64,000 nucleotides of DNA from Herpetosiphon geysericola (GTDB taxonomy: Bacteria; Chloroflexota; Chloroflexia; Chloroflexales; Herpetosiphonaceae): assembly GCF_001306135.1 (NCBI RefSeq), contig NZ_LGKP01000021.1:186001-250000 (forward strand), in the 5' to 3' direction. Below the pieces are notes generated by a model. That model had not been told where the DNA came from, did no database searches, and saw only the letters and a program-made list of their open reading frames with translations. Below are positions 44,643-52,700 of this stretch, in pieces; within the stretch, counting starts at the first letter, position 1, and the number at the start of each line of letters is the position of its first letter. The translations under genes and the position numbers were made by a program.

Positions 44643-45305
44643 ATGCGTTTTTGGCCACTTTGGCTAATGCTTTTAACCCTTAGTTTGAGCAGTTGCGGGG
44701 CAAGCGCTCCACCGTTGCCACCAGTTGCGCCCAACCAAGCCAACCAAATTTTGCTGCTCAACGAGCTTGATGGCATTGGAGCCAACAGCACAATTACCAT
44801 TCTTGCGCCTGCCCTGATCAGCCAATCGAACACGATTTTGGCTGGCTCACTTGAGCTTGGAGCAGAACCAATTGCCTACCAGCCAGTGCTGGCCATCCCA
44901 GCGCAAACCTTGGCAATTACCAGCAATGTTACTGTATTACGCATCAATGGTGTGCTCAAAAGCCCAACTGAACTTGAGCCAATCACGGTTAAGCCAATCG
45001 AGCCAACCAATATCAGCCTTGGCGAGCTAAACCAGAACCTCGCTGTCTACAATAACCAAGTTTTACGGCTCCACGGCACGCTCCTGCTCAAAGATCAAGC
45101 AGCCTTGTTGGTCGAGGAAGTTGGCAGCGGCGGCGTTCCCACCGCTAATGCAGCCCAAATCACCGTCGAGCAAATTCCCAGCCAATCGCCGTTAATTCAA
45201 CAATTGCCCAATCAGCAAGGCAACATTCGCTATGGTCAACTGAGTTTAGTCGGCATGTTGCGCGGCAAAACCTTGCATGTATTTTGGGTCGAAGCCCAGC
45301 CCTGA
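44643..45305 (+). CDS. Lipoprotein of unknown function
   Basis: 220 residues. A lipoprotein signal peptide is clear: MRFWPLWLMLLTLSLSSCG, lipobox LSSC with Cys18. The mature part is beta-rich and Pro/Thr/Gln-rich, without a known motif. In a presumed monoderm Chloroflexota it would be anchored outside the membrane. TCTGGAGG precedes the start. A terminator follows, so it is transcribed alone. Confidence 0.75.
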   Translation: MRFWPLWLMLLTLSLSSCGASAPPLPPVAPNQANQILLLNELDGIGANSTITILAPALISQSNTILAGSLELGAEPIAYQPVLAIPAQTLAITSNVTVLRINGVLKSPTELEPITVKPIEPTNISLGELNQNLAVYNNQVLRLHGTLLLKDQAALLVEEVGSGGVPTANAAQITVEQIPSQSPLIQQLPNQQGNIRYGQLSLVGMLRGKTLHVFWVEAQP

Positions 45306-45325
45306 GCCAGAATGTTGCTCCATTT

Positions 45326-45362
45326 TAGCCCGTTTGCAGGCCAGCAAAATGGGCTATTTTTT
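45326..45362 (+). terminator. Intrinsic terminator of the lipoprotein gene
   Basis: TAGCCC (45326-45331) pairs with GGGCTA (45351-45356), with an inner TTTGC/GCAAA stem, then six T. Confidence 0.75.
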
Positions 45363-45420
45363 ATGCGCCAAATGTGCTACGCTCGAGGTTAAAAACTGTG
45401 TTCAGGCTGCGAGGCAAAGC

Positions 45421-45975
45421 ATGAAAGATTCCAAGTCGATGCCATTGATGCCGACTGCAACCACACCCCGATCAACAGCCAATTTCTTACAGGAATTGGT
45501 CAATGAGTCTGTGCCAAGCAGCCCAATTGCCAACCTGCCCCGCCGCGCAGCCCCAATGGGCATGTACGAGCGCTGGCTCAACACCTTAGCCTATCTCAGC
45601 ATTTTTGGCTTGGCAATATTAATTTGGTGGATTGGGGCACAGTTTACCTTGGCATTTTTGGCAGGGCTAGGATTAAATTTAGCTGTTCTTGGCACTGCCC
45701 AATGGTTTATTCCAATTATCATAACTGCCATCGAAGTGGCGTGTTGGCCTCGCCGCGCCATCAACTACCATGTGTTGGCGGTGTTTGCCTTGGTTGGTGG
45801 CTTAGATCTCATTACGAGTGTGATTGGCTGTGTGCGCTGGCTAAGCAACCAACAATTGTCGCTCTCTAGCGCATGGCTCTGGATTTTTAGTGTCGTGATT
45901 GCCGCGCTGTGTGCATTTTGGCCCGAACGCTTGGCCCGCGCCGCAATTGGCGAATTGGGTCGTTTGTGGCGCTAA
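45421..45975 (+). CDS. Membrane protein of unknown function
   Basis: 184 residues. The N-terminal 55 residues are soluble and Ser/Thr/Pro-rich. Four membrane helices follow: LNTLAYLSIFGLAILIWWIG, TLAFLAGLGLNLAVLG, FIPIIITAIEVACW to LAVFALVGGLDLITSVIG, and WLWIFSVVIAALCAFWP. GAGGC precedes the ATG at 45421; the open frame upstream runs back through a terminator and is not used. No family is recognised. Confidence 0.6.
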   Translation: MKDSKSMPLMPTATTPRSTANFLQELVNESVPSSPIANLPRRAAPMGMYERWLNTLAYLSIFGLAILIWWIGAQFTLAFLAGLGLNLAVLGTAQWFIPIIITAIEVACWPRRAINYHVLAVFALVGGLDLITSVIGCVRWLSNQQLSLSSAWLWIFSVVIAALCAFWPERLARAAIGELGRLWR

Positions 45976-46065
45976 CTAAGGATTTTAGCTAAAGCCTATT
46001 GGCGATTAGAAATTTGATCCAATAAATACAGCTGCAATCGCCTAACGTTTAAATATTAAAAACCA

Positions 46066-46098
46066 CACCTACCCATGCTAAAAAGCTATAGGTAGGTG
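46066..46098. repeat. 8-bp inverted repeat in the spacer before the FtsK-like gene
   Basis: CACCTACC (46066-46073) and GGTAGGTG (46091-46098). Further on, CTATTTTG and CAAAATAG (about 46198-46230) form a second pair that covers a TTGACA at about 46204. Either may be regulatory for the gene at 46267. Confidence 0.4.
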
Positions 46099-46266
46099 TA
46101 GCTTGTTCGAGACCAGACCAAGAAAGCTATCGGAGGCTGCGTTGAGTGTTGGCGTGTCGGGTTCAACAATCAACATCACTATAATAGCACAAAGGTTCTA
46201 TTTTGACAAGAGTTTTAATCACCAAAATAGCGCCAATTTTTAGAAGCTGAATCTGGATAAAGGTGG

Positions 46267-47682
46267 TTGGGCTTGGATGCTGAAGCAGTACAAATTGGGG
46301 CATTAATGTTGGCAATGGCCTTGGTGGCCTTGATGTTTCGCCAACGCTTTGGCCGCGATTGGCGTGAATTTCGGTTGTGGCAAGCCCAACAACGGGCAAT
46401 TCAGCCTGAACCAACCAGCATTAGCCACTTTATGCCTTTGGCAACAGCGCTTGATGCTCGCACTTTGCCCAACGCTGGCACGGCCTTGCTCAATCCCCCA
46501 GATGATTTGCGGGTGCTGGCCCACGAACTGCGCCAAAGCGAGAAACGTTTTGTGTTGCCTTTGGGCTGGCGCAGCGTTCAGGGCGTAGTTTCGTTAGTCC
46601 ATGGCTCGCTCATCGACGATTTTACCCATATTCAAGTGAGCGGCGCAACTGGCTGTGGCAAAGATGGCTGGGTGCGCACCGCCTTGCTCTATCTGTGTCT
46701 CACCAATCCTGCTGAGCGTTTGCAATTGGCCTTGGTGGATGGCAAGGCTGGCTTGTCGTGGCTCGGCTGGCGCGAAAAAGCCCACGTCGCCTTATTCGCC
46801 GAGGCCGAACATGAATTAGCGCCTGCATTAACTTGGCTGACTGAGCAGCGTTTGCAGCGCCAAAAAATCCTCAAAGCCGCCGAATGCGAGCGCTGGGAAG
46901 AATATCAGGGCCACGATCTGCCCTTGCTCGTGGTTTTTATTAGCGAATTGACCTTGCTTGAGCAAGCGCTGGGCGCCAAACACTTAGAACAATGGCTCAA
47001 CAGCGAGTTGACCAGTGGCCGCGCCGCTGGGATTCGCTATATCATCGCGACCCAAACATTTAGCAATTTGAGCACGCGCTTTCGTTCGCAAATTAGCTTG
47101 GCGGTGGCAGGGTATCAGCCGCGCGATGATGCAGACGAGCCAAATACGACCCTGCCAACCAAAGCCTTTCCAAGTAGCGCCTTGCCACCATCGCGTTTGC
47201 CTAGCCCACCAGCTGGCGCAGGCGTGTTTAGCTGCGTTCAAGGCCGCAATGCCCTGACCGTGCGCACCACCTTTATCGATAAAACCCAACGCCAACAATT
47301 GCTTAGCCTGTTGCCAACCCGCCAAACCGAGCTGCCAGCGCTTGAAGGGGCACCAAGCAAAGCCACTAATTTACCAGTCGCCACCGAGCAACCTTTGATT
47401 GCGCTGGCCCAAACCCCAAGCCAAAGCTACAATCGTTATGATTTGGCTCAACTTTTGCTGCAATATCTCAATCGCCCCGAGCAATTGCTTGAGCACGAGC
47501 TTTTTCGCAGCGCCTGTAGCATCGAACACAAACGCTTGCGCAGCTATGCAGGCGTGGCGCGCCTATTTTGGGGCAAAGATGCAGCACCCAACAAAAGCCG
47601 CCTAATCAAGCAAGCCCTTGAGCGCCAAACCAACCCCAACGAACCAGAAATGCTCGCTAATTTGCTTGGTACAGTTGCCTAG
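46267..47682 (+). CDS. FtsK/SpoIIIE-like protein with altered Walker A and B motifs
   Basis: About 471 residues. An N-terminal hydrophobic helix (IGALMLAMALVALMF) is followed by a soluble domain that resembles the FtsK/SpoIIIE P-loop region: IQVSGATGCGKDGW (Walker A 126-133), LVDGKAGLSWLGW, and a FtsK-like RAAGIRYIIATQTFS. But the Walker A Ser/Thr is Asp133, and the Walker B reads LLVVFISEL (S226-E227) where DE is expected. ATP hydrolysis may be lost. A hinge of Pro-rich sequence and a 170-residue tail follow. The start is TTG (46267 or 46273) after AAAGGTGG, so the exact N-terminus is uncertain. Confidence 0.6.
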   Translation: MGLDAEAVQIGALMLAMALVALMFRQRFGRDWREFRLWQAQQRAIQPEPTSISHFMPLATALDARTLPNAGTALLNPPDDLRVLAHELRQSEKRFVLPLGWRSVQGVVSLVHGSLIDDFTHIQVSGATGCGKDGWVRTALLYLCLTNPAERLQLALVDGKAGLSWLGWREKAHVALFAEAEHELAPALTWLTEQRLQRQKILKAAECERWEEYQGHDLPLLVVFISELTLLEQALGAKHLEQWLNSELTSGRAAGIRYIIATQTFSNLSTRFRSQISLAVAGYQPRDDADEPNTTLPTKAFPSSALPPSRLPSPPAGAGVFSCVQGRNALTVRTTFIDKTQRQQLLSLLPTRQTELPALEGAPSKATNLPVATEQPLIALAQTPSQSYNRYDLAQLLLQYLNRPEQLLEHELFRSACSIEHKRLRSYAGVARLFWGKDAAPNKSRLIKQALERQTNPNEPEMLANLLGTVA

Positions 47683-47818
47683 ACCTCAATTGTGTGCTAT
47701 AAAGGTTGTTAAATCTTTCACAAAGATGATTAAACCAACACCCAGCACTACGCTCAAACACGGTACACTTTATGCAATGAATTGAGCAGCAAGTCAACGA
47801 TCAATTGAGGAACGAGCG

Positions 47819-48247
47819 ATGCAAACTCTGCAAGCAGGCACTATCGTACCGAATTTTACGCTTCAAACCGCCATGGGCGAACGCTTCAGCCGTGGCGATC
47901 TGCGCGGCAAAGCCGCTTTGGTAATCGTATTTTTGCCCGCCAACGATGGCCTCAACCCCACCTATTTGGCCAATCTTAGCACGGCAGTTCAACGTTGGTC
48001 GCACGAACAAAAAGCCTTGGTTATTTCTGCCGAAGCCTTGCCACCAACCGAAGGCTTGATCGTGCTCCACGATCCTGAATCCAAGGTGCTAGCCCAATTT
48101 TTGGGCGAGGCCAAAGGCGGCTGGTTCATCACCGATCGCTATGGCGAGCTGTATGCCCAAGGTCAATCGCTCTCAACCGCCGACTTACCAAAACCAATGA
48201 GCCTCAGCGAATGGCTCGAATATGTCAATATGCGCTGCGGAGGATGA
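47819..48247 (+). CDS. Thioredoxin-fold (AhpC/TSA-like) protein lacking the active cysteine
   Basis: 142 residues. The layout VPNFTLQTAMGERFSRGDLRG, AALVIVFLPANDGLNPTYLANL, LIVLHDPESKVLAQFLG and GGWFITDRYGELYAQG matches peroxiredoxins of the BCP/redoxin type. The peroxidatic Cys site (normally after VIVF-P) holds ANDGLN, and the only cysteine is C140 near the end. It cannot be a standard peroxidase; a structural or binding role is more likely. GAGGAAC sits before the ATG. Confidence 0.7.
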   Translation: MQTLQAGTIVPNFTLQTAMGERFSRGDLRGKAALVIVFLPANDGLNPTYLANLSTAVQRWSHEQKALVISAEALPPTEGLIVLHDPESKVLAQFLGEAKGGWFITDRYGELYAQGQSLSTADLPKPMSLSEWLEYVNMRCGG

Positions 48248-48702
48248 GATGAAATTATGAAGGATGAAGGATGAGGGATGAGACGAAAGTATGAAGGATG
48301 AAGGATGAAGTTAAGAACATAGAGCATAGAACATAATCCTAAAAATCTGTGGCTAAAAACTTAACCTTCGCGCTTTTCGCGTCCTTCGCGGTTTCCAACC
48401 TTCGTGCTCTTCGTGTGCTTCGTAGATAAGCTTTAACGCAGAGGCGAAGAGGAAGTATGGCTCTTGGCTGATGGCAAGGGGCTAGTGGAACAAGAATCAA
48501 ATAAATCTGTGCCAATCTGTGGCGAAAAAAAATTAACTTTCGCGCTTTTCGCGTCCTTCGCGGTTCCGTGATCTTCGTGCTCTTCATGGATCAAGCGATT
48601 AACGCTGTACAAGCATTAATCGCTTTTGATCTATTTAACAGAACAGGCCAACATGCGATATGCTACAATGCCTAAGCTAGTTTTGGCGAGAAATAGGGCT
48701 GT
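48248..48702. other. Long spacer of repeat phrases
   Basis: No gene is seen. It has tandem GGATGAAGGATGAGGGATGA phrases, GAACATAGAGCATAGAACAT, AATCTGTGGC (twice), two CTTCGCGCTTTTCGCGTCC copies with CTTCGCGGTT after each, and AACGCAGAGGCGAAGAGG. The last 60 bases, with TACAAT near 48664-48669, are the likely promoter region of the glycosyltransferase gene. Confidence 0.6.
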
Positions 48703-49818
48703 ATGCAGATTGCAATTGATGCTAGTCGTTTGGCGGTTGGGCAGCGCACTGGCACCGAATCATATACCACCGAGGTAGTGCGCGCGTTAGCGCAAATCAA
48801 CAATCCCAACGATTATTGTTTATATTTCAATCAACTTCCCGCAGCGTTGCCAGCACTGGGCCGCAATTGGCGGATTAAGCCAATTCCCGCGCCACGCTTG
48901 TGGACGCACCTGCGGCTTGGCCCAACATGGCAAATCGATCGCCCTGATGTGGCGTTTGTGCCAGCTCATGTGTTGCCAATTTTGCCGCCGCGCCGGAGCG
49001 TCGTGACGATTCACGATTTGGGCTACGAACATCATCCAGAATCACACCCAGCCCGCCAACGGCTGTATTTGCGCTACTCAACCTTGTGGAGCGCGCGCAT
49101 GGCCAGCCAGATTATTGCGATCTCCGAGGCCACCAAACGCGATTTATTGCACTACACCGGGATTCCCGCCGCAAAAATTAGCGTCGTCTACCACGGCGTG
49201 CACGAGCGTTTTCATCAGCATCCAACAGCGCAAAGCAAAGCCACAGCCGCCAAATATGGCTTGCATGGCGAGTATCTGTTGTTTATTAGCACAATTCAGC
49301 CACGCAAAAATCTGGTGCGCTTGATCGAAGCCTATGCCCAAGCCCGCCAACAATGCCCCGATTTGCCGATTTTGGCGCTCGGCGGCAAGACAGGCTGGCT
49401 GACCGAACAAATCACCAAACAAGCTCAAGAGTTAGGAATCAGCGAGCATGTGGCCTTTTTAGGCTATGTGGACGATCACGATTTACCAGCGCTGCTTAGT
49501 GGTGCGACAATCTATCTGTTGCCATCGTTATACGAGGGCTTTGGCATGACGGTATTGGAAGCAATGGCCAGCGGCGTGCCCGTTATCACCAGCAAGGTCA
49601 GCAGTTTACCCGAAGTTGCTGGCGATGCAGCATTGTTGGTCGAGCCAACCCACACTGAAGCGATTGCGGCAGCAATTGTGAGCCTTTGGCAAAACCCAAG
49701 CCAACGCCACGAATTGCGTGAGCGCGGCCTTGCATGGGCCAAACAATGGACATGGCAACGCTGCGCTGAACAAACCTTAGCGGTTCTAACCATGGTTGGC
49801 AACAATGGATCAGTCTAA
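48703..49818 (+). CDS. GT4-family glycosyltransferase
   Basis: 371 residues. It starts MQIAIDASRLAVGQRTGTES, has VVTIHDLGYEHHPES, the LLFISTIQPRKNLVRLIEAY linker strand, VAFLGYVDDHDLPALLSGA and the donor block PSLYEGFGMTVLEAMASGVP. This is the mannosyl/glucosyl-transferase pattern of GT4. The acceptor is unknown. It ends 21 bases before the kinase gene, so both could share one mRNA. Confidence 0.9.
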   Translation: MQIAIDASRLAVGQRTGTESYTTEVVRALAQINNPNDYCLYFNQLPAALPALGRNWRIKPIPAPRLWTHLRLGPTWQIDRPDVAFVPAHVLPILPPRRSVVTIHDLGYEHHPESHPARQRLYLRYSTLWSARMASQIIAISEATKRDLLHYTGIPAAKISVVYHGVHERFHQHPTAQSKATAAKYGLHGEYLLFISTIQPRKNLVRLIEAYAQARQQCPDLPILALGGKTGWLTEQITKQAQELGISEHVAFLGYVDDHDLPALLSGATIYLLPSLYEGFGMTVLEAMASGVPVITSKVSSLPEVAGDAALLVEPTHTEAIAAAIVSLWQNPSQRHELRERGLAWAKQWTWQRCAEQTLAVLTMVGNNGSV

Positions 49819-49839
49819 ACAGCGGTGGCTGGAGGAAGC

Positions 49840-51705
49840 ATGCGCATCGAAGATTTAATTGGCAAGCAACTTGGGCGCTATAAAATTACGCGCATTCTTG
49901 GGCGTGGCGGAATGGCCGCAGTATTTGAGGCCGACGATACGATTTTACGTCGCCCAATTGCGCTTAAAGTGTTGTATGCCCAATATGTTGCCGATGCCGA
50001 CTTGGTTGAGCGTTTTCGGCGTGAAGCTATTTTGGCTGCGCGCTTGGATCATACCAACATTGTGCCAATTTATGATGTTGGCGAATCAGATGGCGTGGTC
50101 TATATTGCCATGAAGTTGCTCAGCGGACGCTCGCTCCAAGATACCTTATTAATCGATAGTGCTATGCCGCCTGAATGGGTGGGCGAAATTGTGCGCCAAG
50201 TTGCCAGCGCCTTGGATTATGCCCACGGTCGCGGCGTGATTCACCGTGATATTAAGCCGGGCAATGTGATGCTCGATGACAATAACCACGTTATTTTGAC
50301 CGACTTTGGGATTGCCAAATCGCTTGATACGCCTGGGCTTACTTCGACTGGCGTGATGATTGGCACGCCCGATTATATGGCTCCAGAGCAGATCGACAGC
50401 AAAATTGGCCCAGTTGATGCGCGCGCCGATATTTATTCGCTCGCCGTCATGGCCTATCGCATGCTGACTGGCGTGCGGCCTTTTGATGGCTCGACCACCG
50501 ATATTTTGCTCGCCCATCTTTCGCAGGCTCCCGAAGCTGCTTCGTTGCGCAACCCGCATGTGCCACCATCGATCGATGCAGTGCTGAGTGCGGCGCTGGC
50601 CAAAAATCCTGCCGAGCGCACCAAATCAGCTGGCTTATTTGCCCGCTCCTTGAATGAAGCAATTGGCGCACCAACTGGCGTTGCCACCACGCCACCACCT
50701 GGAGCCAAGCAGGCCGTGGTTATTCCAAGCGTTGCAGCCGAGCAAATTGTGGCCAAAGCTCAAGCTACGAGTACCAAACCATCAGCAACAACGCGGCGCA
50801 AACGTCCAGCAACATGGCCAATTCTGTTGCTGATTGGCGCGATCATTACTGGCGTGCTGATGTTTGTTACCGATACAGTTTTGGATAATCGCCAAGAAGC
50901 GCGCCAAACCCTAGCCACCGAAGCCGCAGAACGGGAGCAATTTCGAACCCAAGTTGCTCAAAATGGAGTAACACAGACAGCCATGGCTGGGCAAATGAAT
51001 CAAACTGCTACGCCGACGCTGGTTATCAGCAGCACTGCCACCGTTGAGGCCAGCGCACCAAGCCCAACCACAGTCAGCGAAGCGCCAAGCCCAGTTGCCC
51101 AAGTCACAAACCGCCCAGTCATAACCCAAGTGCTGCCAGTCGCGCCAACCAGTGCGCCAACCAGTGCACCAACCAATAATCCGCCAACCGCAACGCCTGC
51201 GCCAACGTCAATTAGCCTTTGTCTTGGGCCGTTGCAAGGTGGCTTTGGCAGTCTCTGGCGCAATAATCCCAGCGTTGCCGAAGCTTTGGGCTGCCCAACC
51301 ACTGGCGAAGCAGCCAGCACAGCCTCAATTCAATATTTTGATGGTGGCATGATGTATTGGTTTGGCACGAGCGACCAAATTTACGTCTACTACAGCGCAA
51401 CCGCCAGCGGCGCGTGGCAAGGCTTTGCCAATCCCAACGATCCTTCCTATGACGAGCCACGCGAAACCGCACCAGCAGGCAAATTGGAGCCAATTCGTGG
51501 TTTTGGGACGCTTTGGCATACGCTTGACGGCATTCGCGAGACGCTTGGTTGGGCCAACAGCCCAGAATACCCAATCACTGGCGTGGTGCAATATTTCCCC
51601 AATGGACTTATGATCCACTCACCTGCGCTCGAAGGTCGCCCCGCCCGGATTTGGGTCATGACCAATGATGGCACATGGAGCCGTTATACTGACCCGAATA
51701 GCTAG
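49840..51705 (+). CDS. PknB-type membrane Ser/Thr protein kinase with LGFP-like extracellular repeats
   Basis: 621 residues. The kinase has Gly loop GRGGMAAVFE (21-30), K43, E62, HRDIKPGN (135-142) and DFG (155-157). A juxtamembrane TRRKRPATW leads into one membrane helix (ILLLIGAIITGVLMFVTDTV). Outside there is a Thr/Pro/Ser-rich linker of about 100 residues, then two repeats, each with a GFGxLW core and IQYFDGG or VQYFPNG, like LGFP repeats reported to bind cell wall. It would sense the envelope and phosphorylate cytoplasmic targets. GGAGGAAGC before the ATG at 49840 fixes the start. Confidence 0.93.
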   Translation: MRIEDLIGKQLGRYKITRILGRGGMAAVFEADDTILRRPIALKVLYAQYVADADLVERFRREAILAARLDHTNIVPIYDVGESDGVVYIAMKLLSGRSLQDTLLIDSAMPPEWVGEIVRQVASALDYAHGRGVIHRDIKPGNVMLDDNNHVILTDFGIAKSLDTPGLTSTGVMIGTPDYMAPEQIDSKIGPVDARADIYSLAVMAYRMLTGVRPFDGSTTDILLAHLSQAPEAASLRNPHVPPSIDAVLSAALAKNPAERTKSAGLFARSLNEAIGAPTGVATTPPPGAKQAVVIPSVAAEQIVAKAQATSTKPSATTRRKRPATWPILLLIGAIITGVLMFVTDTVLDNRQEARQTLATEAAEREQFRTQVAQNGVTQTAMAGQMNQTATPTLVISSTATVEASAPSPTTVSEAPSPVAQVTNRPVITQVLPVAPTSAPTSAPTNNPPTATPAPTSISLCLGPLQGGFGSLWRNNPSVAEALGCPTTGEAASTASIQYFDGGMMYWFGTSDQIYVYYSATASGAWQGFANPNDPSYDEPRETAPAGKLEPIRGFGTLWHTLDGIRETLGWANSPEYPITGVVQYFPNGLMIHSPALEGRPARIWVMTNDGTWSRYTDPNS

Positions 51706-52235
51706 AAGAACATAGAACATAAGAGTAGGGGCCGGGGATCGGTTATTGGGGATCGGGCTAGCATTACTACAAAGAACATAGAATACAGAGCATAGAAAAT
51801 AGGAGATCAGGCTAGCAGTAGCTTGGTCTCCTATTTTAACGCAGAGGCGCAGAGAAGGAAGAGTGATGAATATCAAAACAATGGGGCAGAGGAAAATTTT
51901 TCATAAATTAAATAAGAACATCTAGTTAATTGCTCAACTAGATGTTCTTATAGTTTTAACCTTAGTTTTTTGATGAAAACGATCATTAAACTTTAGTCAA
52001 TACTGTCGTTTCAAACCCCTCAATGCGGGGAATCTATAAATTATAGAGCGTTTTCAAGGAATGTCAACTCTAGTCAAACCATTGTTAGGCAAAAGAATGA
52101 AACTATCCTTAAAATATTCTCGTATATTGGATAGCAAAAAGTACAATTTTAAGAATCCTATCATTCCAGATAGCTACTTTTATGCTATAATTCCAATCAG
52201 TTGGATGTTACCAACTGTCAATTAAGGAGATCATC
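51706..52235. other. AT-rich patch with hairpins and direct repeats
   Basis: After 130 bases of GAACATAGAGCATAG and GGGGATCGGTTATTGGGGAT phrases the base composition drops sharply. AAGAACATCTAGTT (51914-51927) is perfectly inverted at 51936-51949. AAACGATCATTAAACTTTAG at 51977 and a near copy AAACGATTAATAAACTTTAC at 52295 form a direct repeat of about 36 bases. The patch also has a weak 19-codon frame at 51866. The low GC compared with flanking genes suggests acquired DNA. Confidence 0.55.
52186..52217 (+). promoter_or_regulatory. -10 element and 5'-end hairpin of a tiny gene
   Basis: TATAAT (52186-52191) is a perfect -10; the -35 region is poor. The expected transcript start coincides with CAGTTGG (52198-52204), which pairs perfectly with CCAACTG (52211-52217), so the mRNA would begin with a hairpin and then AAGGAG. 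Confidence 0.5.
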
Positions 52236-52304
52236 ATGACCATCATGCATGTTCCAGGCATTTATCGGCCTCCAAAGGGGATAATCAACACTCAAAACGA
52301 TTAA
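52236..52304 (+). CDS. Candidate 22-residue peptide gene
   Basis: ATG follows AAGGAG at an ideal distance of six bases. The peptide starts MTIMHVPGIYRPPKG and ends with NTQND. A -10 element and a 5'-end hairpin precede it. Its last codons overlap the second copy of a direct repeat whose first copy ends another frame in ENDH-stop, so the patch may hold two diverged copies of a small unit. It has no similarity that I recognise; expression is unproved. Confidence 0.4.
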   Translation: MTIMHVPGIYRPPKGIINTQND

Positions 52305-52432
52305 TAAACTTTACTCAATGTTCGTCTTTTCTATACTAAGCCTCAGTATCACCCTCAGTGATTCTCCTTAAGTATAGAAAATCCTTCTTCCTCAAGAATT
52401 TAATTTATACTGATCTAAGGAGAACTGTCTCA

Positions 52433-52651
52433 ATGTCAAGTACTCTTGTTTTCAGCATGTCTGCCATCATTGTAATTACCACGGCACTCTTTCTATGTGT
52501 TGGATTTCTATTTAAACACGCATCAACTATGTCTTCCTCCCAAAATAAACCCATTACCGAAGGAATCCTTCTTATCGTTATTGGATTAATTCTCAGCAAA
52601 TACGCTGATTTTTTTAATAAAATCATCGAGTATATCATCAAATTAATTTAA
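52433..52651 (+). CDS. Small membrane protein, 72 aa, function unknown
   Basis: Two membrane helices (VFSMSAIIVITTALFLCVGF and ITEGILLIVIGLILSKYA) are joined by a short polar loop, with a Lys-containing C-terminus. AAGGAG lies 11 bases before the ATG at 52433. The base composition is markedly AT-rich against the neighbours. Size and shape are like holins, toxins or small immunity proteins, but nothing decides between them. A good terminator follows. Confidence 0.65.
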   Translation: MSSTLVFSMSAIIVITTALFLCVGFLFKHASTMSSSQNKPITEGILLIVIGLILSKYADFFNKIIEYIIKLI

Positions 52652-52657
52652 AAAGCT

Positions 52658-52690
52658 AGGCGGGAGGTATACCTATGCCTCCCGCCTTTC
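52658..52690 (+). terminator. Terminator of the small membrane protein gene
   Basis: AGGCGGGAGG (52658-52667) pairs with CCTCCCGCCT (52678-52687), then TTC. The T-run is short. It lies between convergent genes. Confidence 0.65.
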
Positions 52691-52700
52691 ATATATTGTG

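Noticed and set aside
51866-51925. 19-codon frame with AAGGAAGAG before it
   Set aside because: The apparent ribosome site is part of the AACGCAGAGGCGCAGAG phrase found in other spacers, and the stop lies in a hairpin. Too weak to annotate as a gene.
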